Source: Ancistrus triradiatus (Eukaryota; Chordata; Actinopteri; Siluriformes; Loricariidae). From it: 64,000 nt of DNA. Shown here piece by piece: positions 9,445 through 20,915 of this stretch (position 1 is the first letter of the stretch; every line of letters starts with the position of its first letter). Below the pieces are notes generated by a model. It was not told the origin of the DNA and made no database searches. It saw nothing but the letters and a program-made list of their open reading frames with translations. The stretch covers positions 1,111,773 through 1,175,772 of the forward strand of contig JAJAGP010000043.1 in the NCBI GenBank assembly GCA_025084515.1. Reading direction: 5' to 3'. A program made the translations under genes and the position numbers.

Positions 9445-10496
9445 TATACAGGTATGCGCTGCTTAATGACCACCTGATCAGTGTTTGTTCGCTTTATCGA
9501 CTGAGGTCTTAAAATTATAATGAATTAAAATAAGAAATAAAAATCTCCCTTTTAACTGCGGACGTTGTGGCCCTAAACAGCTGGTCAACGCAACAGCCAA
9601 TCAACACTGTGGATCCACGAGCAGAGGCAAGAGTTAAAGTTTAATAGTGGGTCCATTTTTCTTGTGTGTGTGTGAGAGAGACTACTCTATCGGTCATGTG
9701 CTTGCTTGCCCATTAGCTCACATTTGGACTAGAGACTGTTTTAACTTGGTTGATGTTTTTTTTGTGTGTAAATGTAAATTGGGTTGCTAAGTGTATGTAC
9801 CTGTCCTATTGTGGGTAGTACTCATTTTTTTGCCTCCCACTACCTGTATATTCTCTCTCACCTGTAATTATATGAACTGGTTCACATTCACTCGTTGAGT
9901 CTCTGTTTCATTGGGCTGATCTTCTGTGTTGTTCGTAATACTGTCCATCAATGCATTTTTGGCTTTTGTCAAACAAAAGTATGAGATCCATCACACCATC
10001 TTCTTAAGTGTTACAGCTTTCATCAACATTTACATTTACAGCATTTAGCAGACGCCCTTATCCAGAGCGACTTACAATTGATACAATCTTACAATCCAAG
10101 CAATTGTGGGTTAAGGGTCTTGCTGAAGGACCCAACAGTGGCAGCTTTGGCTGAGGTGGGATTTGAACCCTGGACCTTCTGGTTCATAGTTCTGTACCTT
10201 AACCACTAGGCCACCACAGTCCCCAAGGCAGGGTCATAACAGTTCATTACTGTATTTTCTGTAATTGTTGGTAATTTCCATAAATTAAAATTGCAGTAGC
10301 ATTAGGGATGCTGTGTAGATGGTAGCGTTCCACTAATCTTTTCAGCAGTATCTCTGACACACTTACGTATTGTTTGCACACATTTCTCTTGTGAAATACT
10401 CTTTTAATTTACTTTACAGTAGCATAAAAATGACTACGTGACTGTCCAGTCAACGTCCATTTTGGTCATTGTCCTTCCTAATGGCATACCTGTATA
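9445..10496. mobile_element. Putative non-autonomous DNA element with short inverted ends
   Basis: Thirteen-base inverted ends (tatacaggtatgc at 9445-9457 and its inverse at 10484-10496) bracket about 1.05 kb with no transposase-like frame. A TA on each side could be part of the target duplication. A SINE (10029-10222) sits inside, so the element is older than that SINE or carried it. The classification (Tc1/mariner or another TA-targeting family) is open, and the short inverted match could be chance. Confidence 0.4.
10029..10222 (-). repeat. tRNA-derived SINE, well preserved
   Basis: Near-complete minus-strand copy. The tail side begins ttacatttacagcatttagc at 10030 and continues with gacgcccttatccagagcga. 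The middle reads ttaagggtcttgctgaagga. The tRNA-like head lies toward 10222, with the inverse of a B box at 10159-10169 (ggatttgaacc on the plus strand) and an A-box-like segment near 10205-10220. It lies inside the putative DNA element at 9445-10496. Confidence 0.8.
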
Positions 10497-10499
10497 CAT

Positions 10500-11853
10500 T
10501 TTGCCAGCAACCTTCCTGTGCATAGCCCACAAATTTAATCCCAATGATCTACAGTTTCTTGTATAGACTCCCTAAATCTGGTCACGAACCTCCATTGCAC
10601 TTCATCATTCTCAGGCCTGTCATTCTCACTTTACATCCTCTCACTCCACTCCTTGCTCACTCTCCTTCCTTGTCTTGACTATTGCTCTTTACCTCAAAAC
10701 TCCATGTCTGGCTGAACACGAACGCCGATGACTCAGGACTGCAGGAACTTCCATCCCCTGAACCTCTGAGTCTGAGTGGGTAAGCTGCAGACCAACACAT
10801 CTCTGCTTTATAGGCCCAAGAGCAAAGATACAAGCTGGTGCATTATTCATTTTGTCAGACTAAATTCTAATAGATGATGCGAAATATTTTCAGCTGATTC
10901 AGATTGAAACCCTGTCAAACACACATGCATAAATAAGCACAGAAGTTCATTCGGAAGATAATGACATGGTCTCACGCGCACCACATCAAAGTGGGAGCCA
11001 AAGAGAGAAACACTTTTATAAAAATGTTCTGCGGAGAAAAGCCCCTGCAGAGCCATTCATTGGCTAATCACAGCCCTCTCTCTCTGACAGGCTGACTGCA
11101 CACAAGCCTCCCTCTCTCCCTGGAGATGAAATGTAGCCACACTGCCCTCTGTCGGAGAGAGCCGCCACACCTCGGATCCAAGCAGGATCAAAACAGTGAG
11201 ACCAGAGATCAGGCGTGGATGCAGTGTATATGTATGGCCTTAATGTACCTGGAATTGCATTTTCATATGTATGCGTCTGCCGTTTGTCAATTTGTCACAC
11301 ATTTCCATAATCCGTTCGAATGAAACTGCAACGCATGGTGAAAACGCATTAGCACTAGTTTCAATTGCATCAGTCACACAGACACTGAACGAGCGACTTA
11401 CAGATTAAATAAGCAAACTAACTGCCTTTGGGTGCCTTTCATATTAGTCCCCCATTATTCATAAATCAAAACAGCAACACCAGTAATTGTAGAGGGTTTG
11501 GCCTTGATGAGAATGAGCACCTCTGATGCACTGCACCAAAACCACAGCTGATTAGCGACAGCTAAACTATTTTAATGAACACTTCCTTGCGAAACTCAAG
11601 ATCTGAGAGTTGAAAATGCTTTTTGTTTTTACAGAGATGTATAGAAAAAGAATAGTGTGAAATCCTGTACAGTTCAGAAGGTTAAAAAATGACTCCCCAG
11701 GAGATAATTATGCAATCGTATAAGTAGGTAGAATTGGACTTGTATTTGAAACTGGAACTTTACGTCTTTGGGTATGTTATCATTTTAACACATACCTAAA
11801 AATGATATGGTTTATGTGCATTCATAACTAGGGAAAAATCTATATCGAGCAAG
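10500..11853. other. Spacer; possible conserved noncoding block
   Basis: No gene found. Around 10830-11200 the sequence is less AT-rich and has mixed, non-repetitive composition, unlike the transposon-derived areas. It may be single-copy genomic sequence with regulatory content, but nothing here proves it. Confidence 0.4.
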
Positions 11854-11855
11854 TA

Positions 11856-12614
11856 CAACCCCCCCAAAAAAAGTTGGGATGACATGGAAAATGCAGAAGA
11901 AAAATATACACATTGCGTCTTACTTTTACTTTGACTTTTATTTCATTGCAGACAGTATGAACCCAATATATTTGATGTTTTGTCTGGTCAACTTCACTTC
12001 ATGTGTTAATAAACATCCATTCCTGGATTTCAAGGATCAAAAACAGACCAAATATGTTGGTATGGGGGCAATTTAGGGCTAGTTTTGCTGGTCAACTTCA
12101 TTTGTTAATAAACATTGCATTTCAAGCCTGCAACACATACCAAAAAAAGTTTGCCCTTTAAAGGCTGAAATGACACGAAATTCCTTGAATCTTTTAATGA
12201 CATTATACACTGTAGAAGAACAAATATGCAAATCCCTTCCAATCTTTCATTGATGAACATTGTTTTAAACATTTCAATCATTTTCTCATGCATTTGTTGA
12301 CAAACTGGAGATCTGCCCACCTTTGCTGCTCAAAGACTCAACGTTTTGTGGATCACATCATTAATTACTATTTTTACCTCATTACTAGCCCTAATTGCTC
12401 CCATACCAACATTTTTTGGACTGTGCTTGAGGCCTGGAATGCAGGAATGGATGTTTATTAACAAATGAAGTGAAGTTGACCAGGCAAAACATGACATATC
12501 TTGGGTTCATACTGCCTGTAACCAAATAACAGTCAAAAGAAATGTAAGAAACACTAATTTGTTTATGTATTTTGCATTTTCCATACTGTCCCAACGTTTA
12601 CTGATTTGTGGTTG
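11856..12614 (-). mobile_element. Type R Tc1 deletion derivative with long inverted arms
   Basis: The ends TACAACC...CCAA (11854) and the inverse (12615) are each flanked by TA. Arms of about 210-220 bases (11856-12075 and 12395-12614) are inverted copies of each other and match the right end of the remnant at 3365-4008. Between the arms a minus-strand frame starts at 12320 with MGRSPVCQQMHEKMIEMFK, the N-terminal helix-turn-helix start of this transposase family, and is lost after about 60 codons. The catalytic domain is absent, so the copy is non-autonomous. Confidence 0.8.
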
Positions 12615-12616
12615 TA

Positions 12617-14980
12617 CAATGGCTAACTATAGTCCCAATTACCTTGCGCCCTCGATTAGTTAAGGTGTATTTCATACTATCCCAGTGTTATTTTGGGGCT
12701 CTCATCAAGTAAGCCTGATTTTCCCTGAAGGATTCACAGTAGGAGTCAATCAGAAGGCAAGCTGAGATAACGACTGAAGTTTATTACCATGGACACATAT
12801 GGTTTTGTGCACGCTCCTCTGGTGTACACTTTTTCACCAAGATAATACCCGTGTAGAAAATAAAAAACAAGCAACCCAGAGCTTTTCCCTTTTAGTTTAC
12901 AGAGCCAACTAATAACTCAGCAGCCAGACTGAGTGATATAAGTAAGAATGGCACAAGAAAGGATTTCAAATACAGAGATTTAAAGGGAAGGTCAGCAATT
13001 TTCAGTTTGTATCCTGACAAAAGTCTTCAACAAAATGGTTTATGTGGCTTCTGTGACCTCGGGTTTTGTAAACAGGATACAAGAAGTGGCGTGTACAGGT
13101 AAAATCACAATGCCAGGCCAAAGCGTCAACGTAAAGGCAGAATGTTGAATGCATAAGGTGTGGCTTCCCCATAAAGTCACTAACAGTACCTTTAAATTCA
13201 GTCATGCGACTTACTAAGACAGGTTTTAAAATATTTATAGGGATTAAAACAAAGCAGTCTGCATGACCCTCATACAGTTTTCAAAAACTTTTCTGAATAC
13301 ATCAAAACACACTACTCAGTGTGGTGGTAAGTGGTTTGGGACTTGGCCAGACCGCTTTCTTTGGATATAGGGTGAGGTTGCTTTTAAGGGTAGCAACTGA
13401 AAGGTAGCCAAAGGCACAGGAAGGACAGACTGCAAATCTTGTCAAAACACATAGAGGAAATTTGGATGCATTCACAGAACAGTCTCCATCAACTAGACCT
13501 GCATTTTGGATGTTTCGTAGCTGGGATCATGGGACATGATAATAGACGTTGGCATTATTAAAAATCAAAAAGCTTTTCCCTTGCAGTATGAAAATGGTGT
13601 TTTCAATATACAGTTTTCAGTAGCTGGAAGTACTTTTAAGTATATATGGAAGGCCAAATGGTGAAAAAACATGCAATTTTAAACATCTGTGTATTAATGT
13701 GGACAAGGCCACACACAGGGCAACCTGTTTGCTTTTACAAAACACCCTCTGCTTCCAAAATTGCTAGTAAGGAAAATAACCTCATTGCAGCTCTCGTTCA
13801 CAGTCTGATGTCATCTATTGATCCACGATCTTAAAGCTGTATTTATGCTGTGATAGTAACAACATTTAAAATTTAGATTCAAGTCCCTGAACATTGTACT
13901 CAGCTCCTAGTTATTAATTCATGATAGAAATGCAGTGCAGGTGTATCTCCTTTCAGAGCTAAACAAGCTATGGTACTATGATTAAAACCTCAAAAAGATA
14001 CATGGGTTTTAGTGCTTCGCTCAAGGTAAAGCAATGGTAGCACTGATGCATTAGCACCTGCAGTCCTCAAACTTTATTGATACCTCTTAGTCCATCAGTC
14101 TAGGATTGAATCATATGCAATCCATCAAGAATTGTACTGCACCAGTTCTGCTGTACATTGTAAAAGTGAGAAAGACTTGTATAGTGGCCCATATTAGGTT
14201 TTCCCCTGAATGCAGCTCTCCAATAACATTCATCGACAAACGTAAAATCTCAAGAGCTACACCAGTCCAGTCTCGAGAGCTTTACCTAAGAATTGCGTTA
14301 TCATAGTCTTGTATTATCTGTGGTCACGCTTTAATCCTGTGCATCATGATCAGGTTCACACGGACTCTATATCATTTCTGGAAAACACAGGGTGAAAATG
14401 CAAACGTGCCCTGGACAGAACACCAATCAATCAGAGGGACAGCATGGGCTGCTGTTGCAAAAACCAGGGGATGGCATGCACAGATGGATCCCAAGAGGGA
14501 TTTAATCCCAAGCCCATTTGCTTTCAGGCTGTATAACTGCTCATTGGACTGGTCTGTATAATAATAATAATTGCCTTTTGGTCTTCAGGTCTGTTTGAAC
14601 GTAGCTGTGAAAGAGAACCTGTGAACAGTGTACCATCCAGAGCTGTGCTTTAAGAAGATTATCATTTCCCATTAACTCCAGTCAGAGGTATATCCACCAC
14701 CACAACATTCAACAGGTAATTTCTGAAGTGTCTTACGCAGCACTGAGACTTTCAGATTTCCATTTTCCTCTTCACAATTAAAACAACACATTTATAGTCA
14801 AATTTTACTAATTCAGTTTAAGTTTTCCATCTTTACCATCTGGCATCGCTTCCATCAGTATTAGCATATGCATTACCAAACTATTTACTGTGCTGTCATT
14901 AATAGTCAGTTAGGTAATGTTATCTTGTTTGCCATGTAAGAAAACGTAAAATATTATATATTCATATACTGAAATAACAC
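12617..14980. other. Spacer without recognised gene
   Basis: About 2.4 kb with only short frames and no transposon ends found. The longest frames (60-70 codons) show no motif. It may be single-copy intergenic or intronic DNA. Confidence 0.5.
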
Positions 14981-14981
14981 G

Positions 14982-15832
14982 GTGGTGCATGAAAGTTTAG
15001 AAAACCATCTCTAAAGAGTTTGGACTCCACCAATCCACAGTCAGACAGACTGTGTACAAATGGAGGAAATTCAAGACCATTGTTACCCTCCTCAGGAGTG
15101 GTCGACCAACAAAGATCACTCCAAGAACAAGGCGTGTAACAGTTGGTGAGGTCACAAAGGACCCCAGGGTAACTTCTAAGCAACTGAAGGCCTCTCTCAC
15201 ATTGGCTAATATTAATGGTCATGAGTCTACCATCAGAAGAACACTGAACAACAATGGTGTGCATGGCAGGGATGCAAGGAGAAAGCCACTTCTCTCCAAA
15301 AAGAACATTGCTGCTCGTCTGCAGTTTGCGAAAGACCATGTGGACAAGCCAGAAGGCTATTGGAAGAATGTTTTGTGGACGGATGAGACCAAAAAGAGAA
15401 CTTTTTGGTGTAATTTTTGGAGAAATGAAAACACTGCATTCCAGCATAAGAACCTTATCCCATCTGTGAAACATGGTGGTGGTAGTATCATGGTTTGGGC
15501 CTGTTTTGCTACATCTGGGCCAGGATGGTATGCCATCATTGATGGAACAATGAATTTTGAATTATATCAGAGAATTATGGAGGAAAATGTCACATCTGTC
15601 CATGAACTAAATCTTGAGAGAAAGTGGGTCATGCAGCAAGACAACGACTGAAAGCACACAAGTGGTCCTACCAAAGAATGGTTAAAGAAGAATAAAGTTA
15701 ATGTTTTGGAATGGCCAAGTCACAGACCTGACCTGAAGCAAGCAGTTAATGTGATGAAACCCACCACCATCCCAGAGTTGAAGCTGTTCTGTATGGAGGA
15801 ATGGGCTAAAATTTCTCCAAGCCGGTAGCAGT
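14982..15832 (+). pseudogene. Type A Tc1 copy: left terminus fused to truncated transposase
   Basis: Fifteen or so bases of the left terminus (ggtgcatgaaagttt) run straight into the transposase coding region at the helix-turn-helix (KTISKEF..HQSTVRQ), so about 400 bases of terminal repeat and N-terminal codons are missing. A frame of about 200 codons (15052-15651) is then kept: GRPTKITPRTRR, VHGRDARRKPLLSKKNIAAR, WTDETK (first Asp), SVKHGGGSIMVWACF and QQDND (second Asp). It stops at a TGA where Pro is expected. The catalytic Glu segment (NPIEM) is deleted (PDLKQAVN) and the copy ends near 15832 without its right terminus. Confidence 0.85.
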
Positions 15833-16054
15833 TCCCTCCATTCATGGATCAAGCCAGCTAATAGCAGTAAGGAGGGTGAAAGCAACGGAAAAGCTGAATG
15901 TGGTTTGGAGAGAGGTGTATTGCCACCTAATAATGTTCCCACAGGTAATGCAAAATACAGAGGCCATTGAAGCTGAACCATGCTGGTCAAGAGGAGGCTG
16001 TGATGGAGCTCGGAGAAGCCACTGAGGCTGATCGGTTAAAAAATAATAATAACT

Positions 16055-16390
16055 GCCAGTGAAGAAAAGGTTTTCTCAAAATTTGAGGCACTGAAATACC
16101 CAGTTGATCCTGCACACATCAAGAAGTTGAATATCAAGAACAATGCAATGTAGGACTACACCAACCTCCTGGTTTACGGAGGAATACCAGGAATACTCCA
16201 GGTCAATATTTCCAGAAAAGATCATATTCCTTTCTTCAATAACAAAAAGTATAAAAGGAAAACAGCATGGAAGATGGTGTGTGAAAATGTGCCAAAATCA
16301 AAGAACATTCTGGCAAAGAGACTGACATATCTGATGTCAAAGAAAACCAAGCAAGCGATCATGAGAGAATTAAAGAAAGGGAAGGAATGA
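16055..16390 (+). pseudogene. Degraded ORF of unknown origin
   Basis: One frame runs from 16055 to a TGA at 16388-16390 with a single internal stop (TAG at 16151-16153), about 111 codons. It reads as a basic, protein-like sequence with blocks such as KVFSKFEALKYPVDP, IPGILQVNISRKDHIPFF, KYKRKTAWKMVCENVPK and LMSKKTKQAIMRELKKGKE. I do not recognise the family. The stretch just upstream (15836-16050) reads less clearly. No terminal repeats, poly-A tail or splice sites that would settle its origin were seen. It may be a remnant of a retrotransposon protein or of a processed gene copy. Confidence 0.35.
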
Positions 16391-17370
16391 CAAGGATGAG
16401 CTTTTAGAAGAAATGATGAGTCAGATTCCAGTGAAAATTAGGGGACATGTCTTGTATTAGTATTGCAGAATCATGCCGTTTCAAAACTTAAAGCTTCAAA
16501 GAGAAGAGCACAGGTGTCCAAGCCTACATTCAAACAGCAAAGTGTCACTCACGTGCAAGAGAGCACCGCTTCACGTGACCCACTCGTCCGGAGGTAAACA
16601 ATCAGAATATATTCAACAGTAATGGCACTTCTTTAAAGGTCATGTTAAAAAGAGCACATTATTCGGCCATTGTCACTTTTTTAGTATGAATCCTTGGTAT
16701 CTTTAAACTTCGCTTTTAAGATTTTTATTTTCCTTTGACACTGCTTGTTCGTATGTTTATTTACACATTTTCTGAAACATGGAGTGGTTGTGCTCCTAAA
16801 TATGTACCTTCTAATTTTGTTTGCCGAGACGTCACCCCAAATCTGTTATCTCGCTATCCTACCACTGAAAACTCCATCACTGCTCTCCCTTTTCACTCCC
16901 TTCTCCCCAGAGCACATTTATGGCAAATGATGAGCTGAAATGACGTAAAAATTACGTGAATTTCTTCCGATCTCAGTGTTCTCATTCAGTTTGCATGGCC
17001 ACATCCGATCTAAGACGGATGGAAAGATCAGATTGGTATCTAGACAGGCCTCACATTTAAGGCAAAAAATCAGATTTGGGACACTTCAGTCTGGTAATGT
17101 GAAAGTACCCCAAAAGTATTCAAAATTACATAATCACTGTATTGGACATGTACTTCAGGACTTGAATCCAGATCCTTGAGGTTATTAGACTGCTGAACCA
17201 CACTGGCACCATACTTATATATATGAATGATTTAGCCCTGAATCTGATTACCAGGAAGGAATTTCAAATTGCTTTCCTGTAGTAAGTACGAAAACCTCAT
17301 TGACTCAAAACACGTTGCATAACAACGTGTGGTGAAAGTGGCAAGGGAAACCCCCTTAAATGTAGTTAGA
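16391..17370. other. Spacer without recognised gene
   Basis: Mixed AT-rich sequence following the degraded ORF. Short frames only; no repeat ends recognised. Confidence 0.45.
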
Positions 17371-17374
17371 AAAA

Positions 17375-17800
17375 AGCCTTGGGTGGAATCAAAAAGGGAC
17401 CCAACCTCCTTGGGCAGCCTAGAATTTAGTAAGAAATAATGTAAGAAATAAAATAAATAAAACAACAAAAAAAAATTATAGTAAAAGGTTACATACACAG
17501 TCGCTAAATAAAAAAAATACATAATTAAGGAAAACATAATAAATAAAATAATAAAATATGGACTATAATAAATGAAAGAGAAAACACAATTTTGAAGAAT
17601 ATGATAAAACAGAGAATTGAAAACTATAAAATATAATACATTAGTATATATAATAAACAAAATAGTACATATTGTAAAGTAGATTCCAGAATATGAATGA
17701 GTCTTGGTGTTAATTAGTCCAATAAACAGAGTCAGAGCTCTGAGAGAAAACAGTATATGCAGTTAGGGATGTTAAGCACACAGAGTCTATTAACAAAACA
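17375..17800 (+). repeat. Fragment of the CAAGTCAAG-type long repeat
   Basis: The block gacccaacctccttgggcag at about 17398-17417 matches the copies at 22502 and 47695 (on the other strand). The A-rich middle and the later gcacacagagtctattaaca (17775-17794) match 19202-19220 in the copy starting at 18536. The head of the repeat is missing. A long minus-strand frame here is only a by-product of the AT-rich composition. Confidence 0.5.
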
Positions 17801-18535
17801 TGTTTATGCAAGTGTAACACGAGACTCCGGCAGCACTAGCTGTAACAGCATAGCTAGAAAGATAAGAACTAGAAGGCAAGACAGAATGTTTTTGTTATGC
17901 ATTTTATCCAAATCCAGCTCTAAAACAGGTAGCTGCCATAAAGATAATCTATGCTTTCCCATAGATTTGTGGCATTATTGCACAGTTAGGCAATAACTAC
18001 GTTGGCAAAGGATGACTACAAATTCTTAATGTTATTATTCAGAAATCAGTATTTGCTAGTCTTACTTTGACAATGTCTTCAGAAGTAGATTTGTACTGAT
18101 GCTAAAAATGAGCAACGCCATTTCCCAAGGATTTGCACTTAATATACCTATGATCCAAGATGCAACCATAACTTTAGCTTGAAAGAGTTATCTAAAGATT
18201 TATTATAGCATTATTATCAAAGACTAATTCAAAGCCATTCAATTGTAGGCACAAAAAATCTGCAGTATCTGTTAGGGATAATCCCATCAAACACAGCTCC
18301 TACCAGAGAAACCTTGCTAACCGGCATGAGTAGGACACTGCTGTGATGGTGTGTAGTTGCCGTGCACAGACCTGTAGAAATGAAAACTTGCGTCCTGGAG
18401 AGCATGAGATGCACTCATTTCTGAGAAGCTACACGAAATAGCTATATATTTGTATTGACTTATCTCATGCACCTTACAGAAATGATTTGTATTCTCTTTA
18501 GTAGACATATAAATTCTAGTACATGACTAAACAAG
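17801..18535. other. Spacer without recognised gene
   Basis: No motif, terminal repeat or RNA gene recognised; short frames only. Confidence 0.45.
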
Positions 18536-19300
18536 CCAAATCAAGTCAAGTCAGATTTATTTCTATATTGATTTTACAATGGAGCGTTGCCTTAAAGCAG
18601 CTTTGCAATTTTAGATTATCCCAAACGTAGCAAGCCTAGGGTGACAGTGGAAAGGAAAAACTTGTTATAGGGAAGAAACCTTGGCACTCAAAACCTTGGG
18701 CAGCTCAGATGTTATATGTAAGAATCTCAACAGGTCATCTAATGAATAAGTTTGTAGTAATAGTTTAAATAAACTGAAACAAAATAAATATTAACAGAAC
18801 ATACTTAAAATATCATAATTAAAATAAAATATCAGGTAGACTAACATTTTAGAGAAAATAAAATCTTATAATGAGTATAATGAAATACAGAATATAAACA
18901 CCATAGCATATAAGTCAATAACAAAGAGAAATATTGAATAGAATAACATAAAAATTTGCATATCAGCATTATTTAGTCTGATACACAGTCACTTTAGGAT
19001 CATGCATCCTCGGTGGGAAAGTCCCGGTGACATAGCATCCTCAGTAGACCGGAGGAGTATGGTCTGAGTATGGGGAGGCTAGAGCTGATGATGGAAGAAC
19101 AGTTTGAGTGGGGCTGAAGCGGAGAAACAAGTTGGTGTGTAAGGCTGGAACTGATCACAATCTCAGAGAGAAAAGAGAAAATGTAGTTAGTTATTGCTAA
19201 GAGCACAGAGTCTATTAACAGACCACTGTAAGAGAAAGACCCAAAGTACAAGTAGCAAAGAAAGACGAATACAAATAGGTAAGGAAACAATACAAATGTG
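18536..19300 (+). repeat. CAAGTCAAG-type long interspersed repeat, copy 1
   Basis: It starts with aatcaagtcaagtcagattt and follows the same order of blocks as the copy at 22502: a near-palindromic cell (tttacaatggagc), ggtgacagtggaaaggaaaa, an A/T-rich middle, then gaatagaataacataaaaat and ggatcatgcatcctc. It extends to about 19225 (agagcacagagtctattaac). It has no coding capacity. The family is dispersed in fish genomes, but its class is not known to me. A SINE follows directly. Confidence 0.65.
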
Positions 19301-19480
19301 GACTGTGGTGGCAAAGCGGTTAAAGGTACTGGACCAGAGGTCCAGGGTTCAGATCCTACCTTGACCAAGCTACCACTGTTGGGTCCTTGAGCATGGCCCT
19401 TAACCCACAATTACTTCGATTATGTGTCCACTGTAAGTGGCTCTGGATAAGGACGTCTGCTAAATGACTGAATGTAAATG
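19301..19480 (+). repeat. tRNA-derived SINE with clear A and B boxes
   Basis: Head gactgtggtggcaaagcggt at 19301 with the A box TGGCAAAGCGG (19309-19319) and the B box GGTTCAGATCC (19346-19356), spaced as in tRNA promoters. The body includes actgttgggtccttgagcat and the conserved tail ctctggataaggacgtctgc, ending aatgtaaatg at 19480. RNA polymerase III transcription would be expected for an active copy. Confidence 0.8.
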
Positions 19481-19816
19481 CAAATTTGAAGTGTAAGTTA
19501 AACACCTGATTGTAAAGTTAGTACTAGCTGAAGTGCTGGATAAAATGTTGGCTCTTCAGTCATCATTTGAAGTCAGTGAGACACTCGCCAAGTTAATTTT
19601 GCCCCCTGAGGTTGAGCAGAGCTTGAAAGATTGCCTTCCTTGAGTGTTAACTAGCAGTTCCAGTCGAGCCATGCTGTTGAAAGAGTGTAGTAACAGGCTG
19701 CTGTTCCATTGTAGTTTTATAGACAGGCATCCTGTATATTATGATCATCTTGGAAATAATACAGAGAGCTTTAGGGAGCCAGTGAAGGGAATGCAACAGT
19801 GGGGTGATACAGAACT
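19481..19816 (+). repeat. Further unclassified repeat-like sequence hosting a Tc1 insertion
   Basis: The stretch between the SINE and the Tc1 copy at 19819 includes gggagccagtgaagggaatg (about 19775), a phrase I associate with dispersed fish repeats. Similar-looking sequence resumes at 20565, so the Tc1 copy appears to have landed inside it. No coding potential. Confidence 0.35.
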
Positions 19817-19818
19817 TA

Positions 19819-20562
19819 TAGTGGGGCAAAAAAATATTTAGTCAGTCACTGATTGTGCAAGTTCTCCTACTTAGAAAGATGAGAGAGGTCTGTAATTTTC
19901 ATCATAGGTACACTTCAACTATGAGAGACAAAATGAGAAAAAAATCCAGGAAATCACATTGTAGGATTTTTAAATAATTTAATTGTAAATCATGGTGGGA
20001 AATAAGTATTTGGTCACCCACAAACAAGCAAGATTTCTGGCTCTCACAGACCTGTAACGTCTTCTTTAAAAAGCTCTTCTGTCCTCCACTCGTTACCTGT
20101 ATTAATGGCACCTGTTTGACCTCGTTATCTGTATAATAGAAACCTGTCCACAGCCTCAAACAGTCAGACTCCAAACTCAACCATGGCCAAGACCAAAGAG
20201 CTGTTGAAGGACACCAGGAAGAAAATTGTAGATCTGCATCAGATCTTGCCTTCCAGCATGACAATGATCCAAAACACAGCGTGCGAGCAATGAAGGAGTG
20301 GCTCCGTAAAAAGCATTTCAAGGTCCTGCAGTGGCCTAGCCAGTCTCCAGACCTCAGCCCCATAGAAAATGTGTGGGGGGAGTTGAAAGTCTGTGTTGCC
20401 CAAAACATCACTGCTCTAGAAGAGATCTGCAAGGAGGAATGGGCCAAAATACCAACTCATAGTTGAAGTGTACCTATGATGAAAATTACAGACCTCTCTC
20501 ATCTTTGTAAGCAGGAGAACTTGCACAATCAGTGACTGACTAAATACTTTTTTGCCCCACTG
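19819..20562 (+). mobile_element. Tc1-like transposon, type G, large internal deletion
   Basis: The terminus tagtggggcaaaaaaatatt (19819) and its inverse, ending in ttttttgccccactg (20562), sit between TA dinucleotides, with inner terminal-repeat sequence to about 20010. The transposase start MAKTKELLKDTRKKIVDLHQ is at 20183. The sequence then jumps, near 20240, to the second-Asp block (cagcatgacaatgatcc), so most of the helix-turn-helix and the first Asp are gone and the junction is out of frame. The remaining C-terminal part at 20281-20466 has WPSQSPDLSPIENVW with the catalytic Glu. Confidence 0.88.
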
Positions 20563-20841
20563 TAAGTAGATGAAAACAAGCATTCTGAAATATTAGCAGA
20601 GGTGCTAGCAACTGTAGTTCTGGATGAAAAGAGACAAGAACCTGATTGAGTGCTTCTGATGTTGTAGAAGACATACTTTCATGACTGGATTCATTTTGCA
20701 ACATGACAGCTGATTATGAAGAACTTCTCCAAGTTTCCTTTCATTCTCAGATACATCCAATGTATTCTAGTACCGGTGCTGCACAGTCACAAGTTTCTTT
20801 CCCAAATACACACAGTGCCAGAAACAATGCCAGTGCCAGCC

Positions 20842-20915
20842 CTGCCAAGCCATGACTGTTGGGCCCTTGAGCTAAGATCCTGAACCCACAGTTGCTTGGA
20901 CTGCACGTATAGGGG
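20842..20915 (+). repeat. SINE fragment (middle part)
   Basis: ctgttgggcccttgagctaa and cacagttgcttggactgcac match the body of the tRNA-derived SINE. Head and tail are missing or worn. Confidence 0.5.

Noticed and set aside
17232..17660. 142-codon minus-strand frame rich in Phe, Tyr and Leu
   Set aside because: Composition effect of an A-rich repeat; no motif.
19902..20447. 181-codon minus-strand frame
   Set aside because: It spans the terminal repeat, spacer and antisense of the type G copy; no motif and no splice support.
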